Part shown: one piece after another, positions 16,711-24,113 of the stretch
How the letters are laid out: each line of letters begins with the position of its first letter
Numbering within the stretch: position 1 is the stretch's first letter
From: VBAU01 sp036005185
GTDB lineage: Bacteria > Bacteroidota > Bacteroidia > Chitinophagales > Chitinophagaceae
DNA: 64,000 nucleotides
NCBI GenBank assembly: GCA_036005185.1
Contig: DASYQS010000052.1
Coordinates: forward strand, 1-64,000
Direction of reading: 5' to 3'
Notes under the pieces: model-generated
The model's database searches: none
The model's input: the letters and a program-made list of their open reading frames with translations, nothing else
What the model was told of the DNA's origin: nothing
Program-made: the position numbers and the translations under genes

Positions 16711-17601
16711 TTATATTCCATTACGAGAGACAGCATATAGCTCATACCAATCTTGCCGTTCAAGATTTATGAGAAAAGCCTTTGCAATATTTCTTATTCG
16801 CTGTTCATTAATAGTGCCTATTAATGGCAAGGCGCCAAGTTTAACCAGCCAGGCAACGGCAATGGATTCGATATCTGCATTATATTTTGGAGAAAGTTCT
16901 TCTAATTTATTTCTTAACCTTATAACTAATTCATCAGCACCATGTGCAATTCTTCCCTCTGCTAGCGGTGAAGTAGCTAATGGCCGCATGTAGCGCTGTT
17001 TAATGTAGTCCACTTGACCATTTTCTAATGCAGACGTATTTAATAAATTAAGTTCGATGTGATTCGTTACAATTGGCGTGCGCAGGTAAGAACTTAATAA
17101 CTGATGTTGAAAAACCGAGAAATTAACTACGCCAATATTTTTAACCTTACCAGAATCTTTAAGTCTTTGCAACGTAAGAGCTGTTTCCTCAAGGTTTGAC
17201 AACGGATCGAGTTGGTTCAATAAAAAAATATCTATATAATCTGTTCTGAGCTTTCGCAATGAATTTTCAAGGCTGCGCAAAATATGTTCTTTGGATGTAT
17301 CATAGTATTTCACTCGGATATCAGGACGAGTGGGATGCGGCAGATTTACACCGCATTTTGTAAAAAGTACAATGTCTTCGCGCTTGATTCTTTTGCTCTT
17401 TATAATATCACCAAATATTTCCTCGCATTGGTAGCCACCATATATATCGGCATGATCAAAAGTATTAATGCCTAGTTCCAGGCAGAGGTCAATAATACTT
17501 TCCATTTTATTCGACTTGATTTCATTGGTATCCCACCTGTAGAAACCATAGATAGCAGGTGAAACTTTTGGTCCTGCGTCGCTGAGATAAATTTTATCCA
17601 T
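16711..17601 (-). CDS. Aldo/keto reductase with altered catalytic tetrad
   Basis: The protein has the aldo/keto reductase TIM-barrel sequence pattern and resembles the YdhF group: NTFDHADIYGGYQCEEIFG near residues 46-64, FTKCGVNLP, LENSLRKLRTDYIDIFLL and VGVVNFS-like NIGVVNFSVFQHQL. Of the D-Y-K-H tetrad, Asp49, Tyr54 and Lys82 are present. The usual His in the LLxHRPDPL motif is replaced by Asn129 (LLNQLDPL). The change may lower or redirect carbonyl reduction. The closing cofactor segment (LIGTINEQRIRNIAKA) looks intact, so NADPH binding is likely. It has 296 residues and stands alone, facing the RluA-type gene. Confidence 0.88.
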   Translation of the reverse strand: MDKIYLSDAGPKVSPAIYGFYRWDTNEIKSNKMESIIDLCLELGINTFDHADIYGGYQCEEIFGDIIKSKRIKREDIVLFTKCGVNLPHPTRPDIRVKYYDTSKEHILRSLENSLRKLRTDYIDIFLLNQLDPLSNLEETALTLQRLKDSGKVKNIGVVNFSVFQHQLLSSYLRTPIVTNHIELNLLNTSALENGQVDYIKQRYMRPLATSPLAEGRIAHGADELVIRLRNKLEELSPKYNADIESIAVAWLVKLGALPLIGTINEQRIRNIAKAFLINLERQDWYELYAVSRNGI

Positions 17602-17649
17602 CCAATCAATTTAATTACTTAATCTAATTCATTAAAAATATTTTCTAAG

Positions 17650-19014
17650 CTATTTTATATCCGGCATAGGAAACAGTTTTCCGCCGAATAATAAATAAGC
17701 CCAAACTAAGGTCCACAAAATATTAAATAATTGTGCAGCAGTAAATGCGATGGCGGGCCGACCGCCTTGTATTTTTACCAATTCAGAGAATCTTGCTTCC
17801 AACCCAATCGACATAAATGCCAAAGCAAACCAAATGGTACGCAAAGCATTTAGAATACCGCTAACCTGTTTTGTTGTGTAAACAGGAACCAAAAATGAAA
17901 AAATTAATGAGGCTGCAAGAAAACCCAATACAAATTTTGGAAACCGTTCCCAAACGACTTTTAATCCAGGTCTATCTATATTTTCTTTTTTATCTTTTTT
18001 TAATGCCCACCACGCAGCGATAAAAAAAGCAGCAAAGCCAATTAATACATTCTGTGAAAACTTAATGATCACTCCTGCCTTAAGTGCGATGGGCCCTACT
18101 AACTGCGAGGCTGCTGTTACAGATGCTGTAGTATCTAATGTACCACCCAACCAGGCGCCTCCTACAATTTCAGGCATGCCTGTTTTTTTAATGATCCAAG
18201 GTTGAAGGATCAACATAGGAATAGCAACTAATAAGACCAATGTAGTGATGTAAGACAATTTTTTTTTATCTCCTTTTATAACACCACTTGCAACAATGGC
18301 TGCAGATACTCCGCAAATAGCAACTGCGGAGGCGAGTATAACCCCAAATTCGTCATCTATTTTTAATTTACGCGATAGCCACAAAGCGAAAAACCATACT
18401 ACTATAACTACCAGCACGGCTTGCAAAATGCCTGGTACACCTGCCTGCACGATGTCAGTAAACAAAATGCTGGTGCCGAGAATGATCAAACCTGTTTTAA
18501 TAAAGAATTCTGAACGTGCCGCTTCTTTTAGCCATGCTGGCAATTTGGTTAGATTACTTAAGAGCAAACCGATGATCAATCCAAATACTACATACTCAAT
18601 ACCATAATTGCTAATGGATTTATTACCAGCAATGATTAATGAAAAAATTGCAAGAATATAAATTATTACAAATCCTGTAATATAGCTTTTGATATTGCCA
18701 CCTGATAACCATACGGCTGCCGTTGAAAGAATTGTAAATGCAAAACCAATAGCGGCGATTAGTAAAAGATTTTTGCCTGATAAAACTTTTGTGAGCAGAT
18801 CGTTTACATTCGACCATTGATAGATGGGCGAAAGAAATTTAAAGTCAGTTGAAAACACCGCGATTAGAACTACGGTAGTAATTAGAAGCCCACCGATCCA
18901 CAAAGCCCAGCCGTCCTCTGATATTTTTGAATAAAGTGATCTTTTGATTGGTTTGTCTGATTCATTATGATCTGGCAAAACAGATGATTCAGAATTAACG
19001 TTAACTGAAGACAT
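17650..19014 (-). CDS. YeiH-family putative sulfate exporter / membrane permease
   Basis: Integral membrane protein of the UPF0324 (YeiH) family, often labelled putative sulfate exporter. About eleven hydrophobic segments are visible. Family features include LLLSNLTKLPAWLKEAARSEFFIKTGLIILG, AICGVSAAIVASGVIKGDKKK, GGAWLGGTLDTTASV and ALAFMSIGLEARFSEL. The first 30 residues are polar and cytoplasmic, which makes it longer (454) than the E. coli protein. Transport has not been firmly shown for the family. Its place next to the sulfur-assimilation block supports a role with a sulfur oxyanion, but its upstream region holds only a partial copy of the sulfur operator. Confidence 0.85.
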   Translation of the reverse strand: MSSVNVNSESSVLPDHNESDKPIKRSLYSKISEDGWALWIGGLLITTVVLIAVFSTDFKFLSPIYQWSNVNDLLTKVLSGKNLLLIAAIGFAFTILSTAAVWLSGGNIKSYITGFVIIYILAIFSLIIAGNKSISNYGIEYVVFGLIIGLLLSNLTKLPAWLKEAARSEFFIKTGLIILGTSILFTDIVQAGVPGILQAVLVVIVVWFFALWLSRKLKIDDEFGVILASAVAICGVSAAIVASGVIKGDKKKLSYITTLVLLVAIPMLILQPWIIKKTGMPEIVGGAWLGGTLDTTASVTAASQLVGPIALKAGVIIKFSQNVLIGFAAFFIAAWWALKKDKKENIDRPGLKVVWERFPKFVLGFLAASLIFSFLVPVYTTKQVSGILNALRTIWFALAFMSIGLEARFSELVKIQGGRPAIAFTAAQLFNILWTLVWAYLLFGGKLFPMPDIK

Positions 19015-19146
19015 AGTCTACGTTTTACGTTTTTATAAAACGATTTTTATTTCCTTCTTAAGTCAAGATTATGAAAATAGAATATTCTTGCCGTGTGAAT
19101 AAATCTATATTGATAACCGTACTTATCTTTTTAGTTACAAGATTGC

Positions 19147-19177
19147 AAAAAAGGGCATCCCGATGATTCGGGACGCC
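19147..19177 (-). terminator. Intrinsic terminator of the solitary TonB receptor gene
   Basis: Read on the minus strand, GGCGTCCCGA-atca-TCGGGATGCC is followed by CTTTTTTG. The stem has one internal mismatch. It lies about 50 bases past the receptor stop at 19226 and shields the YeiH-type gene. Confidence 0.8.
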
Positions 19178-19225
19178 ATCTCTAACGATTGCTTGCCATA
19201 AGAAAAAGATTGAAAGATTTAGATA

Positions 19226-22219
19226 CTATTTATTCAGTAGCCCATCAACAGTTACAGCAGCGTAGTATAAAGCCCCTATTGTCGGCCCACCTGCATATTG
19301 GAGATATCGGTGATTTAAAATATCAGCACCTCCCAATTTTATTTGTGATTTTACCTTTGGAAAACGGATCGTTAGCTGTGCATCTAGGGTATTATAAGCA
19401 GAAATATTTCCTACTACCAAGGGGCTTTCCCAAAGAAAAGCATCCTGCCACCTCCACACTATATTGAAACCAATATTTTTTATTACTTCCCGATTTCCGA
19501 AGGAAATGTTTGTTGTCCATTTAGGAGTATTGAAGCCTGTAACAAAAATATCGTCCGATGAATTTGATTTCATTTTATTGAAGCTCACATTTCCGGCAAT
19601 GGTATATTTTTTATAAAAATTGTAAGTGACTCCCAGTGCTGATCCAAAATTGTGGTAAGTATTTTTGGCGTTTGTATAAACACGATAGCGATCCTGTCCC
19701 TTACTTGCAGCAGTAGTAGCTGTTGCCGATGTTGCATCCCTATTTCGATCAAGCATAGCCAACACAGCTGCATCACTGCCTACTGTTTCACCTTTTGGCA
19801 CAAAAACTTGTACCTGACCAAGAAAGCCATCATATACATTACTATAGGCGTCAAAATCTATTACTAATTTATTTTTCAACAAAACAGATTTGTAACCGAT
19901 CTCAAAAGAATTGATCTTTTCAGGGCGGGCTTTTGGCAAGTTTGCCCAAACCAATAAATTTCTGTTAGCTAATGCGGCAGAGTCCGAGTTACCCGCTACG
20001 CTTACCGCAGCATTAAAATTAACTACAGACGCTTGGGTGTAACTATTTTCGAGATAGTCCAGTCCCTCATTGATATACGATAAGCTACCCACACGTTTTA
20101 CTCTCCCATTATTTACATAAGACAAAGCTTCGAACAATGCAGGAAAGCGATAGCCTTGTTGGTAAGTAAAACGAAAGTTATGATTTTCTTTTACTGTATA
20201 TACAGCTGCAAGGCGCGGTGTAAACTTAGGATCAAACTCAGGATTATAATCAAACCGCAATGAGCTAAACAATTTTAATTTTTCATCAAAAAAAGTTTTT
20301 GTTACTTGGGTAAAAGCTCCAAACTTTTTATAATAAACATTGTCGCCAAAGCTTCCATCTTTTAGTGGCTTATTTCTTTCATCAATTGAACGGGAAAAAT
20401 CAACAAAATTATTTCCATCAGGAATAACTTCATAAATGCGTGCATCCCCTCCCATCAATAAATTAAAGATCTTCACCTTGCTTGATAGATCCCATTGCGC
20501 TTCCGTATGATACAATCTACTTTTTTGAATCAAAGCAGCGCCGCCTGTTTCAGGAGCATCGGGAATTGAGCTTGATTTTATATCCCAGTTATTGATATGC
20601 CGGATCACATTTTTCAATGAATCGAAACGTGCAGTGCCTGGTTGCGCTCTGCTTGCATCAGCTTGCTGACGAGCATACTGAGTGGCTGCAGCCAGGTTTG
20701 CAGAGGTTAATCCACCATTAGCAGCGGCATAAACATTTAAAGCATTTTTAAATTTTGTTCCCCAACTGGTAGCTGTTTTTGCATCAGTGGCACCACCAGT
20801 ATATAAATCCATATTATCAGCCAAAGGTTTTACATTGTAAGAATTCCCAGTATTTTCAATGGACATATAACTAAGAATTGTATAATTGTTTCCTTTAAGC
20901 TGAAGGGAATGGTTTTGTACTGTTACATTGTCAAGCTTAATTTTATTTCCCCGCTGAAATACTCCATCCATTTTTCCCACACGATAGGAATACGATAATT
21001 CTGCATTTTCACCAAGCTTATAATGCAAAGCCGCATCAAACTTTAAATTTTCAACTTTTGGATCTACCAGCTCATTTTCCCAATAACCTGTACGAGCCAC
21101 ACGCAATGTGCGGTTTGTTTGTCCGTTAATTGTGAGACCGCTAATGGAAACGACATTACTTCCAGCCAATGCATCATCACCGTATTTGTTCCAGCCATCA
21201 AAAGCGATATTGTTAGCGCCGTTAAGCTCAGGATATGAAGGGTTAGCGCTCTTGAGGTTATTTGTATTCTGATCAAGACGGGTGTTCGATATCCAATCAA
21301 TGCCCTGCATGTACCCAAGATTTAATTTGAAAGCAAATTTGTTATTATAAGCTCTTGCATATCGAATGGCTGATTCAGTTAAAATCGCTGGGTTATGATC
21401 AGTTCCGTCCACATGATTGATACCCGTTTTTTGATACACACTTAACCCCTGATGAATAAAGGGGCTTTTTGTGATAAGGTTAGCCATTCCGTTGATGGCA
21501 TTCATTCCATATAATGCTGAAGCAGCGCCGGGTGTTATCTCTACACTTTGAATGTCCAATTCAGTAGGGCCAATTGCATTACCCAATGGAACTCCCAAGG
21601 TTGCTGCTTGCATATCCACGCCATCCACTAGTTGCATAAAGCGAAAATTGTTGGGGATATTAAAACCTCTTGTGTTGGGGACTTTAAAAGTGAGACTTGA
21701 CGTAGTCATTTGTATGCCTTTTACATTTTCCAAGGCATCATAAAAACTGGGAGTAGGTGTTTCCTGGATTGCCCTAATATCCAATTTTTCAATTGCAACC
21801 GGTGATTTTAAAATATTCTCTGCTACACGAGAAGCAGTAACTACCACTTCATTTCCTAAAACTGTTTGTGTTGAAAGAGCGACCTGCAAATTAGATCCGA
21901 GGCTTTTTACTTCCAGTTCCTGAGGCTTAAATCCGACAGACGAAAATATAAGAGTAAACGGAAGTTTTATTTTTGTCTTTAATATAAAGTTTCCTGTAGA
22001 ATTTGTAACAGTTCCCGCTACGGTGCCTTTAATTTGCACGCTTACGTCCGGCAGGGGAAGATTTTTTTCCTGATCAGTTACCTGGCCCGAAATTTCAATG
22101 AGTGTTCCGGTCTGCGAAAATGCCAGATTAAATAATAAGAACTGAAAAAAAATGAAGAGCGTTAGTTTTCTGTTTCCCTTTTTTCCAATTAAAAATAATT
22201 GTTTGCTTGATCTTCTCAT
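19226..22219 (-). CDS. TonB-dependent receptor without SusD partner, sulfur-regulon candidate
   Basis: Outer-membrane active transporter. After a charged start and a hydrophobic signal (about residues 20-36, ending AFSQ) come a carboxypeptidase-regulatory-like domain (ISGQVTDQEKNLPLPDVSVQ), a TonB-box region (NEVVVTASRVAENI), a plug (NVKGIQMTTSS, NTRGFNIPNNFRFMQLVDG, VEITPGAASALYGMNAINGM) and a barrel to residue 997. It lacks the long SusC motif set and has no SusD gene beside it. A perfect 23-bp palindrome lies 19 bases upstream of the start; the same element controls the sulfur genes. Uptake of a sulfur source (sulfonate, sulfate ester or peptide) is therefore my inference; nothing in the protein shows the ligand. 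Confidence 0.9.
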   Translation of the reverse strand: MRRSSKQLFLIGKKGNRKLTLFIFFQFLLFNLAFSQTGTLIEISGQVTDQEKNLPLPDVSVQIKGTVAGTVTNSTGNFILKTKIKLPFTLIFSSVGFKPQELEVKSLGSNLQVALSTQTVLGNEVVVTASRVAENILKSPVAIEKLDIRAIQETPTPSFYDALENVKGIQMTTSSLTFKVPNTRGFNIPNNFRFMQLVDGVDMQAATLGVPLGNAIGPTELDIQSVEITPGAASALYGMNAINGMANLITKSPFIHQGLSVYQKTGINHVDGTDHNPAILTESAIRYARAYNNKFAFKLNLGYMQGIDWISNTRLDQNTNNLKSANPSYPELNGANNIAFDGWNKYGDDALAGSNVVSISGLTINGQTNRTLRVARTGYWENELVDPKVENLKFDAALHYKLGENAELSYSYRVGKMDGVFQRGNKIKLDNVTVQNHSLQLKGNNYTILSYMSIENTGNSYNVKPLADNMDLYTGGATDAKTATSWGTKFKNALNVYAAANGGLTSANLAAATQYARQQADASRAQPGTARFDSLKNVIRHINNWDIKSSSIPDAPETGGAALIQKSRLYHTEAQWDLSSKVKIFNLLMGGDARIYEVIPDGNNFVDFSRSIDERNKPLKDGSFGDNVYYKKFGAFTQVTKTFFDEKLKLFSSLRFDYNPEFDPKFTPRLAAVYTVKENHNFRFTYQQGYRFPALFEALSYVNNGRVKRVGSLSYINEGLDYLENSYTQASVVNFNAAVSVAGNSDSAALANRNLLVWANLPKARPEKINSFEIGYKSVLLKNKLVIDFDAYSNVYDGFLGQVQVFVPKGETVGSDAAVLAMLDRNRDATSATATTAASKGQDRYRVYTNAKNTYHNFGSALGVTYNFYKKYTIAGNVSFNKMKSNSSDDIFVTGFNTPKWTTNISFGNREVIKNIGFNIVWRWQDAFLWESPLVVGNISAYNTLDAQLTIRFPKVKSQIKLGGADILNHRYLQYAGGPTIGALYYAAVTVDGLLNK

Positions 22220-22237
22220 AAATTTGATTTCGTTTTA

Positions 22238-22260
22238 TAGTCTACTAATTTAGTAGACTA
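22238..22260. promoter_or_regulatory. Sulfur operator, site 1 (perfect palindrome)
   Basis: The half-site TAGTCTACTAA, a central T, then the exact inverse TTAGTAGACTA. It lies just upstream of the TonB receptor start and is the best of four related sites in the window (also 23926, 24046, 30792). Dyads with a CTAC...GTAG core of this length are typical of Rrf2-family repressors. Confidence 0.8.
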
Positions 22261-22314
22261 GCCAGTGTCAAAAAAACCCACAATAATTGTGAGTCGAGTT
22301 TTTCAAATATTTTA

Positions 22315-23859
22315 TTACAACAGTTGCCTAAGAGCATTCCAAAAAGTATTGCAACTGGTTAAAATTACCAATGTGCCTACAGCAATGAACATAGCTTTAA
22401 TGGGCACCTTTCCAACAAGCCTTGCTGCAATTGGTGCAGCGATAAGCCCTCCGACGATAAGGCCAGCTACATCAACGATTGGAATACTTTTCAACAGAAT
22501 AAAAAATGTAATTGAACTAACAAACACAACAAAAAATTCCGCCAAGCACACTGAACCGATTACATAACGTGGACTTCTTCTTTTTGACATCAGCGTGCTC
22601 GTAACTAATGTACCCCAACCACCGCCGGCGAATGAATCCATAAAACCACCTGCCGAAGCCAGCCAGCCAGCCCGTCTTACTTTTTGATGATATTTCTTTT
22701 TTCCAAACGCTTTTCGCATTATGAAATAGCCGAGATAAAGTGTATAGATAGAAAGTGGCAGTCGCACCCAAGATGAATATTTCTGAGCGAAAAAGGCAAG
22801 AGATGCTCCCACGATGGCACCAATTATGCCTGGAACAACCAACGCTCTGAATAATTTTTTATTGATATTACCAAAACGGTGATGGCTATAGCCTGAAACT
22901 CCACTTGAAAAAACTCTTGCTGAGTGTACCCGGCTGCTGACAATAGCGGGATTAACGCCAGTCGCTAACAAAAATGTTGTTGAAATGGTACCATAGCCCA
23001 TGCCTAGCGATCCATCTACCATTTGTGCCAAAAAGCCAGTAAGCAGCATTAGCAAAAACGGTTTTGTGTCAATTATTTCAGGAACAGTTTTTACTGCAGT
23101 CATTATTTTTCCGAAAGGAATAAACGATAAAATAGTATGTCCAATGATCATAAAACAAAAAGCAAACAAGCACCACTTCACAATTTTTTGCCAACGTTTT
23201 TGCTCAGGTTTGTTTATTTCTTCAAGAGTGGTTTGTTTTGACACCAGCATTTTGGTAAGTTCATCAAGTTGCTTTACTTTTTCTTCAAAACTTCCATTTA
23301 ACCTTTGCCGTATAGTGGTCATGTTTTGCAGAACGCTGTCCATTTCTTTTGGTATCAAATCATTGATAACTTCTTTTATACGCTTTGCAATCGTAGGAGA
23401 TAATCCATTAGTTGATATAGCAATTTTTAAACTTCCTTTTTGTACAATACTGCTGAGGTAAAAGTCACAGAGGTCAGGAGTATCAGCTACATTTACAATA
23501 ATACCTCTTTTCTTTGCCAAGTTTTTGATGTATTCATGTAATTGACGATCTCTGGTAGCAAGTATGACAAGATCCTTATTGATAAGATCTGATTCCTGAA
23601 ATGCACGTTGAAGTATCTTACACGAAGAATGCTTTTCTGCTAGATGCGTAATTTCCTTTTTTATTTCAGGAGCTACTATCGTAATCTTAGCATCTGGTGA
23701 GTTAGAAAGCACAGATTGCAATTTTTCCAAACCAACATTGCCAGCACCCACAAGCAAAGTCTCCAATTGATCCAATTTCAAAAAAATCGGATACAGTTGA
23801 TTCTTGTGATTATGAGTCACTGCAGAAGTTTCTTGTATGTCATTTATTTCTCCCGTCAT
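22315..23859 (-). CDS. Siroheme synthase N-terminal domain fused to a TSUP transporter
   Basis: Two-part protein of 514 residues. Residues about 20-215 match the CysG/Met8 dehydrogenase-ferrochelatase that turns precorrin-2 into siroheme: FLKLDQLETLLVGAGNVGLEKL with an NAD-binding GxGxxG, VIVNVADTPDLCDFYLSSIVQKGSLKIAISTNGLSPTIA-type sequence and KRIKEVINDLIP. From about 225 onward it is a TSUP (TauE/SafE) membrane protein: WCLFAFCFMIIGHTILSF, FLAQMVDGSLGMGYGTISTT, GASLAFFAQKY, GFMDSFAGGGWGTL. Siroheme is the cofactor of the neighbouring sulfite reductase, and TSUP proteins move sulfite, sulfate or organosulfur anions. I take the ATG at 23859; a TTG one codon earlier is possible. A sulfur operator lies 67 bases upstream. 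Confidence 0.92.
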   Translation of the reverse strand: MTGEINDIQETSAVTHNHKNQLYPIFLKLDQLETLLVGAGNVGLEKLQSVLSNSPDAKITIVAPEIKKEITHLAEKHSSCKILQRAFQESDLINKDLVILATRDRQLHEYIKNLAKKRGIIVNVADTPDLCDFYLSSIVQKGSLKIAISTNGLSPTIAKRIKEVINDLIPKEMDSVLQNMTTIRQRLNGSFEEKVKQLDELTKMLVSKQTTLEEINKPEQKRWQKIVKWCLFAFCFMIIGHTILSFIPFGKIMTAVKTVPEIIDTKPFLLMLLTGFLAQMVDGSLGMGYGTISTTFLLATGVNPAIVSSRVHSARVFSSGVSGYSHHRFGNINKKLFRALVVPGIIGAIVGASLAFFAQKYSSWVRLPLSIYTLYLGYFIMRKAFGKKKYHQKVRRAGWLASAGGFMDSFAGGGWGTLVTSTLMSKRRSPRYVIGSVCLAEFFVVFVSSITFFILLKSIPIVDVAGLIVGGLIAAPIAARLVGKVPIKAMFIAVGTLVILTSCNTFWNALRQLL

Positions 23860-23875
23860 CAAAATTTGATATCTT

Positions 23876-23894
23876 AAGTATCGATCTGATACTT
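23876..23894. promoter_or_regulatory. Inverted repeat AAGTATC-GATCT-GATACTT in the leader
   Basis: A perfect 7-bp dyad with a 5-bp spacer lies between the sulfur operator at 23926 and the ATG at 23859. In the RNA it would form a small hairpin close to the start codon. It could be a second protein site or a translational control hairpin. Confidence 0.4.
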
Positions 23895-23925
23895 TCTAAA
23901 TAATCAGAAATGTAAAAATATAGTA

Positions 23926-23948
23926 TTCTCTACTATTTTAGTAGACTA
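23926..23948. promoter_or_regulatory. Sulfur operator, site 2
   Basis: Matches the perfect site at 20 of 23 positions (TTCTCTACTAT then TTTAGTAGACTA). It lies 67 bases upstream of the minus-strand siroheme-TSUP gene. A TATATTTTTA sequence that could be a -7 element follows on the minus strand. Confidence 0.75.
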
Positions 23949-24045
23949 ATAAAAACTTTTTTTCCTCATTTATCGGTTAGATATCAAAACTTACATTCGT
24001 TATTCAAAATTTATTTGAAAAGTCAAGGATTCCTGCTTATTTTTA

Positions 24046-24068
24046 TAGTCCACTAAACAAGTAGGGTA
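24046..24068. promoter_or_regulatory. Sulfur operator, site 3
   Basis: TAGTCCACTAA followed by ACAAGTAGGGTA matches the perfect site at 17 of 23 positions. It lies 45 bases upstream of the sulfite reductase ATG. AATAGTTTG just downstream resembles a -7 box. Its outer parts are the same as in site 4 (AGTCCAC and TAGGGTA). Confidence 0.7.
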
Positions 24069-24113
24069 ATAGTTTGTTAATTAAACAATTACTCACTATT
24101 AAAACGACAGACC

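Noticed and set aside
19014..19021. TAGTCTAC half-site at the start codon of the YeiH-type gene
   Set aside because: Only one half of the sulfur palindrome is present and the second half does not match; it overlaps the start codon, so I do not count it as a fifth operator.
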